Shown: positions 9,097 to 17,916, counted from the first letter of the stretch. The stretch: 64,000 nt of DNA from Saccharofermentans sp. (GCA_024692235.1 JAILMW010000024.1:93748-157747); one strand, 5' to 3'. Numbers and translations: made by a program. The notes: generated from the letters alone by a model not told the origin.

Positions 9097-9102
9097 ATTA
9101 TA
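9097..9102 (-). promoter_or_regulatory. -10 box of the 34-codon gene
   Basis: Perfect TATAAT on the minus strand, about 34 bases before the start codon at 9063. No good TTGACA is visible upstream at 17 bp, so the -35 is weak. Confidence 0.5.
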
Positions 9103-9125
9103 CATCATTTTGCATATTCATGCAC

Positions 9126-9154
9126 ATAAAAAGACGACCGCCAAAGCGATCGTC
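9126..9154 (-). terminator. ireB terminator
   Basis: Minus-strand stem GACGATCGC/GCGGTCGTC (one G-T pair) with a short loop, followed by TTTTTATG, 25 bp after the ireB stop. Confidence 0.85.
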
Positions 9155-9179
9155 TCAAACTCAATACTTCCTAACCCGA

Positions 9180-9437
9180 TCAGAGCTTAGAGCAATACTC
9201 CGAGATGATAACTTCAAGAAGCTCGTCTCTGTCGATCCTCTTGATAACACCTCTTGCTCCCTTGTAGCTGGTGATATAAGTGGGGTCACCTGAGATAAAG
9301 TAACCTACCAGCTGGTTGATCGGATTGTATCCCTTCTCCTTAAGAGCATTAAGGACATATGTCATTAGCTCACGGACATTATCTGATTTGTCTGTGGTAA
9401 AACTGAATCTGGTTGTCTCGGAGTTCAAATGACCCAC
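9180..9437 (-). CDS. ireB: IreB family regulatory phosphoprotein (YrzL, DUF965)
   Basis: Small cytoplasmic protein; the Enterococcus member is a substrate of the Ser/Thr kinase IreK and affects cephalosporin resistance. The sequence 'ETTRFSF' with its early Thr pair, then 'VLNALKEKGYNPINQLVGYFISGDPTYIT' and 'ARGVIKRIDRDELLEVIISEY', is diagnostic. The track start is a GTG at 9437 (85 aa). TTG at 9428 (MNSETTRF, 82 aa) fits the GGGGGTG ribosome site better and gives the usual N-terminal length. The gene stands at the head of the ireB-ruvX-DUF1292 order but has its own terminator. Confidence 0.93.
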   Translation of the reverse strand: MGHLNSETTRFSFTTDKSDNVRELMTYVLNALKEKGYNPINQLVGYFISGDPTYITSYKGARGVIKRIDRDELLEVIISEYCSKL

Positions 9438-9482
9438 CCCCTGTGCTCTTGAAGTATAGATTTATTCTAACATACTATTCGC

Positions 9483-9502
9483 AAAAAAGATTAAGAAATC
9501 TT
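9483..9502 (-). terminator. Short T-rich hairpin downstream of yqeY
   Basis: Minus-strand AAGATT-TCTT-AATCTT followed by TTTT. The stem is only 6 A/T-rich base pairs, so a weak terminator. It sits between yqeY and ireB. Confidence 0.5.
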
Positions 9503-9520
9503 AAACATTATAATAAGGTT

Positions 9521-9557
9521 GACTTAAGCAGGTTTCCGTAATCGGAGAACTTAAGTC
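9521..9557 (-). other. Long hairpin immediately after yqeY
   Basis: GACTTAAG and CTTAAGTC form an 8-bp perfect stem around a 21-nt loop that itself contains TCCG-ATTA-CGGA. There is no T-run, so this is probably an RNA 3'-end stabiliser or part of a bipartite terminator with 9483-9502. Confidence 0.45.
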
Positions 9558-9559
9558 TA

Positions 9560-9997
9560 TCAGCCTATAAGCTTTGCTACTACCTCGTTTATGAGCTTTC
9601 CGTCTGCCTTGCCCTTAAGTTCAGGCATAACGCTCTTCATAAGAGCTCCCTTGTTGCCTTCTGCAAGAACATCAGAGAACTTCTCCTTGATAAAGCTCTC
9701 GATAGCTTCGGCAGACATCATCTCAGGCATGAATTCCATAAATATCTTGTAGCGTGCTTCATATTCAGCCTTAAGATCTTCTCTTCCTGCGGGGCAGCTG
9801 TCCACCTGCTCCTTAGCCATCTTGGTTTCTCTTGCGATGGCTGCATTTACCATATCCTCAGGGATATCATCTCTTAATCCCTTGTCGATCGCGTCTTTCT
9901 TAGCTGCGGCAACAAGAAGAGAGATGCTGTCCTTTCTGAACTTATCCTTATCCTTCATTGCTTTGATCATTTCTTTACGAAGTTCTTCAAACTGCAT
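9560..9997 (-). CDS. yqeY: GatB/YqeY domain protein
   Basis: A 145-aa helical protein related to the C-terminal tRNA-binding domain of the amidotransferase subunit GatB. Its stand-alone role is unknown, possibly in tRNA-linked metabolism. Diagnostic stretches are 'LRKEMIKAMKDKDKFRKDSI', 'EARYKIFMEFMPEMMS' and 'GALMKSVMPELKGKADGKLIN'. The ribosome site AAGGAGGATCATGAT precedes ATG 9997. It follows mtaB by 49 bp and probably shares the T-box-controlled aspS transcript. Confidence 0.93.
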   Translation of the reverse strand: MQFEELRKEMIKAMKDKDKFRKDSISLLVAAAKKDAIDKGLRDDIPEDMVNAAIARETKMAKEQVDSCPAGREDLKAEYEARYKIFMEFMPEMMSAEAIESFIKEKFSDVLAEGNKGALMKSVMPELKGKADGKLINEVVAKLIG

Positions 9998-10046
9998 ATC
10001 ATGATCCTCCTTAATTTAGTCTATCGATATTATACGACTTTTTATC

Positions 10047-11363
10047 TCAGCCGTTCGCCATAAGCTCACAGATGATAGTATTCTCTTCCGCTCTTACGGC
10101 CTTTACGGATACTGTCTTCCCCTTAAGAGAATTATCTTCGGTCCTTACCTTTGCTCTTATGTACTCAAGAGTATAGCCTTCCGCATAACCGTCCTTAAAT
10201 GTTTCTATAAGAACCGAAGCAGCGGAGCCGACTTTCTTTGCCGCGAAGTTATTCTCGAGGTCTTTTGAGACGGCAATAAGACGCGAAGCTCTATCCTTTC
10301 GTACATTCACGGGGACCTGAGGCATCTTAGCTGCAACTGTCCCTTCTCTCTCCGAATAAGGGAAGGTGTGGACCTTGGTAAAACCTGCCTCTATTACAAA
10401 GTCACAAGTCTCTTTAAAGTCTTCTTCCGTCTCTTCCGGGAAACCGCAGATGATATCCGTAGTAAGAGACATGGAAGGATATATAGCGCGAAGCTTCCTG
10501 ACACGTTCAAGATACTCCTTGGACGTATAGTCACGGTTCATCTTAGATAAGATCTTGTCGCATCCGCTCTGAAGAGAGAGATGGAAATGGGGACAGAGCT
10601 TAGTTACGCCTTTAAGCCCTTCTATAAAGTCATCCGTAAGGGACATAGGCTCCAGCGAACCGAGCCTTATCCTGGAGATACCTTCTATGGCATCGATCTT
10701 CTTAAGAAGACGTACAAGCGCCAAGCTGTCCTCACCCCTGTCCTTACCGTATGAACAGACATGGATACCCGATACTATTACTTCACTGTAGCCTCTTGAT
10801 GCAAGATCTTGTGCCTCTTTCAGAACAGCGTCTTCAGCTCGGCTTGCAACTCTTCCTCTCGCGAAAGGGATTATGCAGTAAGTACAGAACTTATTACAGC
10901 CGTCTTCGACCTTGATAAAAGCCCTTGTGCCTTCGGGCGATAAGACCGTACCGAATTCATGGTAATCGTCTTTCTTCGTAACTTCGGGACGATGGTGCAT
11001 AACGCCTCTCGAAAGGCTCTCGCCACCGGACTTGCGCGAGATATACTCAAGTGTCTTCTCTACAACTGAAGTCTTATCCTTAGTGCCGCAGACGACGTCC
11101 GCATCTATAACGGCTTCAGCCATCTCCGTCATGCAGCCCATTGCCACGACTATGGTATCCGGATTGATCCTTGCCATGCGACGAAGCTGCTGACGTGATT
11201 TACGGTCAGCTTCACCCGTTACGGTGCAGGTATTGACTACGCATACATCCGCATCTTCGGCAGAATCCGCTATCTCGAATCCCGCCTTAATAAAAAGCTC
11301 GCGCGCCGCATCAGTCTCGTACTGATTGACGCGGCACCCGAGCGTATAGAAGTATACCTTCAT
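10047..11363 (-). CDS. mtaB: tRNA t6A37 methylthiotransferase
   Basis: Radical-SAM enzyme that converts t6A37 to ms2t6A37 in ANN-decoding tRNAs. The 438-aa sequence has the three-domain layout. The UPF0004 domain opens with 'FYTLGCRVNQYETDAARE' and cluster cysteines in 'VVNTCTVTGEADRKSRQ' and 'VAMGCMTE'. The radical-SAM core has the CxxxCxxC motif 'CNKFCTYCIIPFARG', and the C terminus is a TRAM-like domain. It starts 2 bp after the aspS stop, so the two genes are coupled. Pairing with aspS fits an asparagine/ANN-tRNA theme, but that is inference. Confidence 0.95.
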   Translation of the reverse strand: MKVYFYTLGCRVNQYETDAARELFIKAGFEIADSAEDADVCVVNTCTVTGEADRKSRQQLRRMARINPDTIVVAMGCMTEMAEAVIDADVVCGTKDKTSVVEKTLEYISRKSGGESLSRGVMHHRPEVTKKDDYHEFGTVLSPEGTRAFIKVEDGCNKFCTYCIIPFARGRVASRAEDAVLKEAQDLASRGYSEVIVSGIHVCSYGKDRGEDSLALVRLLKKIDAIEGISRIRLGSLEPMSLTDDFIEGLKGVTKLCPHFHLSLQSGCDKILSKMNRDYTSKEYLERVRKLRAIYPSMSLTTDIICGFPEETEEDFKETCDFVIEAGFTKVHTFPYSEREGTVAAKMPQVPVNVRKDRASRLIAVSKDLENNFAAKKVGSAASVLIETFKDGYAEGYTLEYIRAKVRTEDNSLKGKTVSVKAVRAEENTIICELMANG

Positions 11364-11365
11364 TA

Positions 11366-13114
11366 TTACTGTCTTACCTTGATGTGAACTTCACGGAGCT
11401 GCTGCTCTGTAACTTCACCGGGAGCACCGCAGAGAAGATCCTGTGCGTTACCGTTCATGGGGAATGCGATAACCTCACGGATGGACTCTTCGTTCCTGAG
11501 GAGCATGATCATACGGTCAACACCGGGAGCCATACCTGCATGAGGCGGAGCACCGTAGGCGAATGCCGTATAAAGAGCACCGAACTTCTTCTGAAGATCC
11601 TCTTCGCTGTAGCCTGCGATCTCGAATGCCTTCTTCATGATCATGAGGTCATGGTTACGAACGGCACCGGATGAGAGCTCTACACCGTTACATACGATAT
11701 CGTACTGATAAGCAAGGATCTCTTCGGGCTTCTTGTTCTCAAGAGCCTCGAGTCCGCCCTGGGGCATGGAGAAAGGATTATGTGTGAAGATATAACCCTT
11801 AATATCCTTGTCGTACTCGTACATGGGGAAATCATTTACATAGCAGAAACGGTAAGCGTTCTTCTCGATAAGGTCGAGTCTTGCGCCAAGCTCATTCCTG
11901 ATCTGTCCTGCGAAGGAGTTAGCTCTTGCCTCCGTATCGGCAATGAAGAAGATGGTATCTCCTGCTGTAAGACCTGCAAGGTCACGGATCTCTGTCTTCA
12001 TGTCATCGGGGATGAACTTATCGATAGGTCCCTTGTAGGACATATCCTCGAGGACCTCAAGGTATCCGAGGCCGCCCATACCGATCTCCTGAGCAAACTT
12101 GAGCATCTTCTCATGCTGGCCCTTACTGAGCTTAGCGTGTACATTGATAGCTCTTACTGTCTTATCGTGGAAAGGCTTGAAGGAACATCTGGAGAAGAAC
12201 TCCGTAACATCAATGATCCTCAAGGGATTTCTGAGGTCGGGCTTATCGGAACCGAACTGAAGCATTGCATCCTTATAAGAGATTACGGGATAAGGTGCTG
12301 CAGTTACCTGTGCGCCCTCGGGAGCAAACTTCTCGAATGCAGCCGTAAGGATCTCCTCACCTGCTCTGAATACGTCTTCCTGAGTAGCGAAGCTCATCTC
12401 GAAGTCGAGCTGATAGAACTCTCCGGGAGATCTGTCTGCTCTTGCATCCTCGTCTCTGAAACAGGGAGCGATCTGGAAATACTTATCAAATCCCGATACC
12501 ATCAGGAGCTGCTTGAACTGCTGAGGTGCCTGGGGAAGAGCATAGAACTTGCCCTTATACTTTCTTGAAGGAACGATATAGTCACGAGCACCCTCGGGTG
12601 AAGAAGATGTAAGGATAGGAGTCTGGATCTCCAAAAATCCCATCTCAGTCATCTTCTGACGAAGGAAAGAGATGACCTTGGATCTGAATACGATATTGTC
12701 CTTGACCTTCTTATTACGAAGATCCAAATATCTGTACTTAAGTCTTACGTCCTCACGGATCTCCTTTGATGTCTGAACTTCAAAGGGAAGCTGTGCTCTT
12801 ACCTTACCCAGAACCTCTACGCTCTTGCAGTCGAGCTCGATCGTACCTGTCTCGATCTTGGGGTTATATGTCTCTTCGTCTCTGTGATCGATGATACCTT
12901 CAACGGAGATACAGTCTTCCTTAACAAGACCTTCAAGAAGAGTAGTGTCTCTCATTACAACCTGAAGGACTCCGTACATATCACGAAGGTCGATGAAGGA
13001 TACGCCGCCGTGGTCACGGATATTCTCGATCCAACCTGCTGCTCTTACATGAGATCCTACATCCTTCTCTGAGATCTCATTGATGACTTTGTCACGATAG
13101 ATGTTAGCTGCCAT
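11366..13114 (-). CDS. aspS: Aspartyl-tRNA synthetase, bacterial type, probably non-discriminating
   Basis: Class II synthetase that charges tRNA-Asp. The track ORF runs to 13201, but ATG 13114 with GGGAGGAAAAGATA before it is the true start (582 aa, normal bacterial size). It has an OB-fold anticodon domain (residues 1-110), motif 2 around 'CFRDEDARADRSPGEFYQLD', the bacterial GAD insertion, and motif 3 'GMAPGVDRMIMLL'. His35 in 'IRDHGG' matches the position (His31 in the Pseudomonas enzyme) associated with charging both tRNA-Asp and tRNA-Asn; discriminating enzymes such as E. coli have Leu there. Expression is controlled by the T-box leader upstream. Confidence 0.95.
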   Translation of the reverse strand: MAANIYRDKVINEISEKDVGSHVRAAGWIENIRDHGGVSFIDLRDMYGVLQVVMRDTTLLEGLVKEDCISVEGIIDHRDEETYNPKIETGTIELDCKSVEVLGKVRAQLPFEVQTSKEIREDVRLKYRYLDLRNKKVKDNIVFRSKVISFLRQKMTEMGFLEIQTPILTSSSPEGARDYIVPSRKYKGKFYALPQAPQQFKQLLMVSGFDKYFQIAPCFRDEDARADRSPGEFYQLDFEMSFATQEDVFRAGEEILTAAFEKFAPEGAQVTAAPYPVISYKDAMLQFGSDKPDLRNPLRIIDVTEFFSRCSFKPFHDKTVRAINVHAKLSKGQHEKMLKFAQEIGMGGLGYLEVLEDMSYKGPIDKFIPDDMKTEIRDLAGLTAGDTIFFIADTEARANSFAGQIRNELGARLDLIEKNAYRFCYVNDFPMYEYDKDIKGYIFTHNPFSMPQGGLEALENKKPEEILAYQYDIVCNGVELSSGAVRNHDLMIMKKAFEIAGYSEEDLQKKFGALYTAFAYGAPPHAGMAPGVDRMIMLLRNEESIREVIAFPMNGNAQDLLCGAPGEVTEQQLREVHIKVRQ

Positions 13115-13136
13115 TATCTTTTCCTCCCGTAAATAC

Positions 13137-13395
13137 AAAAATCGCCCCAAACGACTCTTCTTACTGTCGTTCAGGACGAACTTACATGTCCGCGGTACCA
13201 CCTGATTTACTGTTCAAATACAGTCTGCTCTGCTCCCTTATCGCGGGAAGTTACGGCTCGGCTAATAGCATTCGCGTTCACCTCGCTGCTGGTAAAGTGT
13301 TATTCGCTCCGATTCATTCCGCCGAACCTCTCACCTTATGTCGACTCTCTGTAATGCGATAATCGAAGTTACTTCTCTTCGTCATAGCGTCTTGT
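13137..13395 (-). promoter_or_regulatory. T-box leader of aspS with antiterminator and terminator
   Basis: The minus strand carries the invariant T-box AGGTGGTACCGCGG (13190-13203). Upstream are stem I elements (AGAGAG, GGTGAGAG). Downstream is a 14-bp terminator stem, TCGTCCTGAACGAC with GTCGTTTGGGGCGA, followed by TTTTT (13137-13179). Uncharged tRNA should stabilise the antiterminator and switch on aspS-mtaB-yqeY. My hand folding of stem I puts AAC followed by A (Asn codon) at the specifier position, with no GAC or GAT nearby; this needs a covariance-model check. Confidence 0.9.
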
Positions 13396-13397
13396 GG

Positions 13398-13426
13398 ATG
13401 ATATAACAATCCCTGAGGGTTGTCAA
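13398..13426 (-). promoter_or_regulatory. aspS promoter
   Basis: TTGACA (13421-13426), 17-bp spacer, TATCAT (13398-13403) on the minus strand, just before the T-box stem I. The stop codon TGA of the upstream peptidase gene is embedded in the -35 box. Confidence 0.7.
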
Positions 13427-15582
13427 TCACACGACACCGGAATACCGCCCGTATATCTTACGATATAAGGCACAGGGCCTCTGTCACCGTAATCGATATA
13501 TGTCTCGGGATCTTCGACACTTGCTATCCTGTACCCGGAGATCTCGCCTACGAAGGGGATCCCGTTGACTTTATAGTTGTCGGAAGTGATATTGGTACCG
13601 AACGTGGCATTAAAGTCTTCACAGTAATTATCCAGGTAAGTCTTGCCGGAAGTATCTTCATCACTGTCAGGATCAGCATAATAAGGATGATTCCTGAACC
13701 TTTGAGCCATATCATCACCCTGAGTCTGTACATCATCCGTAAAGCTGATGTTCGTAGCGTGGATGACCACGCCGTCACCCATATAGACCTCTATATGGTC
13801 ATGCCCCGCATGTCCGTTAACAGGAGTACAGTCAGGATTGATCACGATGATATCGCCTCTTTGAAGCTTTGTACAATCTCCGTCAAAGGGAACCTTTACG
13901 AAACCGTAGTCAGCCATCTGTGAAGCCATGTCAAAGACCGCGATGTTCCTGTGCTTGGATTTGTCGAGGCCGTAATTGATATCAAGTCCTCCGCCCTCAG
14001 CGAACATATAGACAGCAAAAGAAGCACAGTCATAATCCCCGTTATCACCCCAGCGGAGCACACTGTTATTGTAACCGTGAGAATCATCATTGGCCATGTT
14101 TACACCCAGCTTCAGCGCGCCGTCGATCACGGCCTCAGGCATATTCTCAACGGAGATCCTGAAGTTGCTGTCATTCGCAAGATAGTCATTGTAACCGTTA
14201 CCGGCCGCATTCAGAGAAGTCAGCCATCCGGGACACTCGCAGAGTCTTTCCAGGGCAGACTTTACCGCTTCGCTCTTCTCAACATCCTCAGCCATCAGGC
14301 ATCTCATATATCTGAGCGTCGCGCTCAAAGATCCGACAGTAATATCATTGCGGTTGAGCCTCTCGGAGAATGACGGATCATTGAGCAGTACATCTCTTAA
14401 CATCGATCTTCTGTTCTCGTTGACTGAACCGTCATCATTTATCAGGAAATGCTCCGTGAAGAAGACTGCGTCATCAGGGAGTCCTGCGTCTACCGCATTA
14501 TTGATACGGTCAAGTGTTACCGTATCGGAGCACAGCATATTCTGACCGGCGTTAACCCTCATAAGATCGCCGTATGCATCTATCTGGTCTATATCCTCCA
14601 ATTCACCCGAGACCCCGGGTCTTGAACCGTCTTCGATCTCCTTCAGAGCCGTCAGTTCACGACGTATACTGACGGCGAGCCTGTCAGTTGCACCTGAACA
14701 CTGATCATTCAGGGGCCTGAAATGCACCGATACATCGTCAGGTAAGGCCAGCTGTGATAGAGCGGTATTTACCTCGACAACATCTCCGCTTATCCTGTCG
14801 GCTCTGCTGCGAAGAGATAAGATGAGTTCCTCCAATTCACGCTCATCGACCTCGAATCTACCGTTCCCGATGCACGAAGCATATCCTTCGGCATACTCAT
14901 AGGAAGTCTGATACATGGAATATGCAATGTAAGAGACCGTGCGCATGATCCTTATATGCGTATTCTCGATATGCGCCTTAACAGCCTGAGCATACATCCC
15001 CTGAAATGCATCGGTACCGACAAATTCCGTAGCGGCATCGATAAAGACATCGATCAGGTCGATAGCCCTTCTAAGGGCATCAGCGACACTCCTTACACTC
15101 TCGATTTCCCGATCGGATACATGAAGATACTCATAGTCAAGATCAACATGCGTTATCGGTCTTTGAACGCCCATCGGCATCGGACCGCAAAATCCCGTAT
15201 TGGGAGAGCGTACGAATCCGTATGGTACCGGTCCCACAAAAGAGTCGGGAACACGAGGTCCGAACTCTTCAGAGTAAGGTCCCGCTTCAACGTGCGAGGC
15301 AGAGTCGAGCAGCTGATCGGCAAATGAAGCATCAAGTACCAGGAAGAAACGGGTACAGAATGAGATAAATCTCCAGTCATCGCTCATAGCATTAAGGCAC
15401 TGTCGTATCGAATCGAAGAAAAAGGAACAGGATTCGGCGATCTTGGTCGCTATCGATTCAGGATATCCCCTGCGGATCTCCCTGTTCAGGTGAGTCTTAA
15501 GATCACGGATACTGTCGATACATGAATTCATGATCCTGCAGAGTTCATCATGTGATACTACTATCTCGTCATATCTTGTCAT
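13423..15582 (-). CDS. LXG-like helical protein with C-terminal NlpC/P60-like cysteine peptidase (copy A)
   Basis: A 719-aa protein without signal peptide or membrane helix. Residues 1-330 are predicted all-helical ('CIDSIRDLKTHLNREI', a conserved 'SDDWRFISFC'). The middle is a linker with 'CECPGWLTSLNAAGNGYNDY'. The C-terminal 200 residues carry an NlpC/P60-like active site: Cys in 'YDCASFAVYMFAEGGG' (about 517), 'LQRGDIIVINPD', and His in 'HDHIEVYMGDG' (about 594). It is a full-length paralogue of the 687-aa protein upstream and lies 3 bp after a small partner gene. The layout resembles type VII (LXG) effectors that cleave peptidoglycan; that assignment is inference, and an own-wall remodelling enzyme is the main alternative. 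No immunity gene is evident. Confidence 0.75.
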   Translation of the reverse strand: MTRYDEIVVSHDELCRIMNSCIDSIRDLKTHLNREIRRGYPESIATKIAESCSFFFDSIRQCLNAMSDDWRFISFCTRFFLVLDASFADQLLDSASHVEAGPYSEEFGPRVPDSFVGPVPYGFVRSPNTGFCGPMPMGVQRPITHVDLDYEYLHVSDREIESVRSVADALRRAIDLIDVFIDAATEFVGTDAFQGMYAQAVKAHIENTHIRIMRTVSYIAYSMYQTSYEYAEGYASCIGNGRFEVDERELEELILSLRSRADRISGDVVEVNTALSQLALPDDVSVHFRPLNDQCSGATDRLAVSIRRELTALKEIEDGSRPGVSGELEDIDQIDAYGDLMRVNAGQNMLCSDTVTLDRINNAVDAGLPDDAVFFTEHFLINDDGSVNENRRSMLRDVLLNDPSFSERLNRNDITVGSLSATLRYMRCLMAEDVEKSEAVKSALERLCECPGWLTSLNAAGNGYNDYLANDSNFRISVENMPEAVIDGALKLGVNMANDDSHGYNNSVLRWGDNGDYDCASFAVYMFAEGGGLDINYGLDKSKHRNIAVFDMASQMADYGFVKVPFDGDCTKLQRGDIIVINPDCTPVNGHAGHDHIEVYMGDGVVIHATNISFTDDVQTQGDDMAQRFRNHPYYADPDSDEDTSGKTYLDNYCEDFNATFGTNITSDNYKVNGIPFVGEISGYRIASVEDPETYIDYGDRGPVPYIVRYTGGIPVSCD

Positions 15583-15585
15583 ATC

Positions 15586-15822
15586 TTATTCCCCATGTTC
15601 CAAAACAGCCTGCTCGTTATATTCCATATCCTCGATCAGTCGGGAAAAGGAATTTGTCTCTTCATATTCCGCGAGAGCACGTTCAAGTGACGGTGTCGTT
15701 GATATAAGATCCCTTACGGCAGCTGCAGATTCGCTTATGCTCTGTCTTATGCTCTCGTCATGATGGTATAACTTAGTCGTATAGTAGACATCGTTAAAAA
15801 AATCGTTCAGACCTATTGCCAT
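15586..15822 (-). CDS. Small helical partner of the copy-A peptidase
   Basis: A 78-aa protein, all-helical by composition, with no cysteine. Its core 'DESIRQSISESAAAVRDLIS' and 'PSLERALAEYEE' aligns residue by residue with the 80-aa protein at 17917-18159 (DDSIRESINAIKSAVR, PKLVRAVSEYEA). Each small gene sits immediately upstream of one large peptidase gene, as the small WXG100-like or Lap partners do for LXG effectors. No WXG motif is present. The ribosome site is GGAGAAGGGG before ATG 15822. A secretion chaperone is the likeliest role, by inference. Confidence 0.75.
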   Translation of the reverse strand: MAIGLNDFFNDVYYTTKLYHHDESIRQSISESAAAVRDLISTTPSLERALAEYEETNSFSRLIEDMEYNEQAVLEHGE

Positions 15823-15841
15823 ATCCCCTTCTCCTATCGCT

Positions 15842-17905
15842 CTATATCCCGCCGGTGTATCTGATCACATAAGCAACTTCACCTCTGTTACCGGCGTCTA
15901 TATACTCGTTGCTTCCGGGCTTTGCTATCCTGTAACCAGTTATCTCACCGACGTACGGCAGTCCGTCCTGATCGGCATAATTCGTTTCCCTGATATTGGT
16001 ACCGAAAGTACCGTCAAAATACTCGCCCCAGTCATTAAGATCATAAAGGTGAGTCGCACCTTCCTTCCCCTCATTCGCCGCATTGACAGCGATATTATCT
16101 TCCAGTTTTCTTCGCTGCTGATCTCCGACAGCGGAATCGGCAGCATCATCAAAACTGGTAGCATGGATCGTCCTGCCGTCACCGATATAGACCTCGGCAT
16201 GGGCCGTTTTACCATCGGGATTTATCACCAGGATGTCACCTGGCTGCAATTTTGAACAGTCGTTATCAAAATGGACCTTCTCAAAACCGTAATCGCGCAG
16301 TTTATCATACATAGTACTGACAACGATAGGATCATCATTATTAGGTCCGTGAGGGATTGGCAACCCTGCTCCGTCCGCGAACATACAGACGGCAAATGAA
16401 GCGCAGTCATAGTCATAGGGACCCCAGCGTTTTTCCTCGATATACTTGTAGTATCCGTGAGAGTCATCCTTGGCGATCCTTATTCCCCAGTCGATAGCGT
16501 CCCTTATCACATCTTCAGGTCTGTGTTCTGCTGATCTGATGAGATTTTCAGGATTCGAAAGGTATGAATTGCCGGAATCCAGTGATCTACTGAGATCAGC
16601 CATCCACTCAGGACAATCGAACAACCTGTTCAGCGCAGTATTTGTCGCTTCATTCTGATCGATCCCTATCTGCAATAATGCAGCATAATACCGGATCATT
16701 CCTCGCATTGAATCGTCGGTGATCAGAGAAGAACTTAACCTTGAAGCAAGGTCGGGGACACTCTCAAGTTCACTCCTGAGCTCGTTCAGGTTATAATCGC
16801 TGATCGTTCCGCTATCCGTTATATCGGCTCCGGCGAAAAACACAGCCACATCATAGTTTCTCCTTGTCATTATCCTTGAAGACAATCCGCTGAGACGTGT
16901 TGTATTGCTCGTCATAAGTCCACGCCCGCAGTTTCTCCCGAACAGATCCGCATACTGGTACAGGATATCAAGATCATCCATATACTGTTGAAGATCTCTT
17001 CTGCCCCGACCTTCTATATACGTCAGATCATTCACTTCCTCTATGATCGATCTGACATACTGTGTCGTAGCTGAGGAAACATTATCTTCGAGCCTGACTA
17101 CAGGGATATTCTTCTCAGTAAGACGGTCGATGCACCGATCCGCTTCGTAGACATCCTGTGCGATATTCCTGTTATGTATCCTCAAAGTATCGATAAGAGT
17201 CTCAAGGCCCTGCTCATCTATCAGGAAATCATTACCGCCATACATTGAATCGTATTCACCGACATATGATGAAAAGCTCCGTGCCATTTCATACGCCAGA
17301 TCGGCGATACTTCTCATGATCCTCAAATGTGTAATACGGATATAGGTCTTGATCGCATTACCGTATCGTCCGAGGAGAGCAGGAGAAGCTATAAATATAT
17401 TTGAACGTTCAACATACTCATCAGCCGCCTGTCCGAGGGTTCTAAGTGAACCGATAACGTTGCGGACCGCCTCCAGATCAAGAGCAGTAACATAGAGCCT
17501 GTCGTAAGAAAGATCAATGCTATGGACCGTCACGTCAATGACCGGTACACGCATCCCCAACGGCCCTCTCACAGTTCTCGAATCAAAGGAGATCTGTCTC
17601 CACTCTTCAAAATTGCCGGTAGTCGGTATCCCGTTCTGTCGTATGAGACTTGCGTTCGTTGAATCAAGCTCTCTGAAGCAGCCAAGGCAGACACCGACAT
17701 ATGACCAATCATTTCGCATTGCATCGATGCATCGTAATACGGAAGCAATGAAGTACTCGGAGACCTCACACATCTTTGCAGCGATACATCTGCCATCAGT
17801 GACCGCGCAGCGTCTGTGAGTTATACCGCTGATAGTATCCAATGGATCTATACAGTTATCTATCAATCTCGTAAGAAGGGAATCATCTACTCTTATAACG
17901 CGCAT
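15842..17905 (-). CDS. LXG-like helical protein with C-terminal NlpC/P60-like cysteine peptidase (copy B)
   Basis: A 687-aa paralogue of the 719-aa protein, same domain order, no signal peptide. N-terminal helical region with 'RCIDAMRNDWSYVGVC' (compare copy A QCLNAMSDDWRFISFC). Linker motif 'FDCPEWMADLSRSLDSGNSYL'. C-terminal peptidase with Cys in 'YDCASFAVCMFADGAG' (about 499), 'LQPGDILVINPDG' and His in 'HAEVYIGDGRTIHA' (about 567). The shared tail 'PYVGEITGYRIA...VIRYTGGI' shows duplication of the whole gene, yet overall divergence is large, so the duplication is old. ATG 17905 follows GAGGTGGAG. It starts 11 bp after its partner gene. Confidence 0.75.
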   Translation of the reverse strand: MRVIRVDDSLLTRLIDNCIDPLDTISGITHRRCAVTDGRCIAAKMCEVSEYFIASVLRCIDAMRNDWSYVGVCLGCFRELDSTNASLIRQNGIPTTGNFEEWRQISFDSRTVRGPLGMRVPVIDVTVHSIDLSYDRLYVTALDLEAVRNVIGSLRTLGQAADEYVERSNIFIASPALLGRYGNAIKTYIRITHLRIMRSIADLAYEMARSFSSYVGEYDSMYGGNDFLIDEQGLETLIDTLRIHNRNIAQDVYEADRCIDRLTEKNIPVVRLEDNVSSATTQYVRSIIEEVNDLTYIEGRGRRDLQQYMDDLDILYQYADLFGRNCGRGLMTSNTTRLSGLSSRIMTRRNYDVAVFFAGADITDSGTISDYNLNELRSELESVPDLASRLSSSLITDDSMRGMIRYYAALLQIGIDQNEATNTALNRLFDCPEWMADLSRSLDSGNSYLSNPENLIRSAEHRPEDVIRDAIDWGIRIAKDDSHGYYKYIEEKRWGPYDYDCASFAVCMFADGAGLPIPHGPNNDDPIVVSTMYDKLRDYGFEKVHFDNDCSKLQPGDILVINPDGKTAHAEVYIGDGRTIHATSFDDAADSAVGDQQRRKLEDNIAVNAANEGKEGATHLYDLNDWGEYFDGTFGTNIRETNYADQDGLPYVGEITGYRIAKPGSNEYIDAGNRGEVAYVIRYTGGI

Positions 17906-17916
17906 GATACTCCACC

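Noticed and set aside
11780-12568. 262-aa plus-strand ORF
   Set aside because: Antisense to aspS, whose motifs are unambiguous; Leu/Ser-rich shadow.
13115-13201. N-terminal extension of aspS in the ORF track
   Set aside because: It translates the T-box terminator; the strong GGGAGGAAAAG site fixes ATG 13114.
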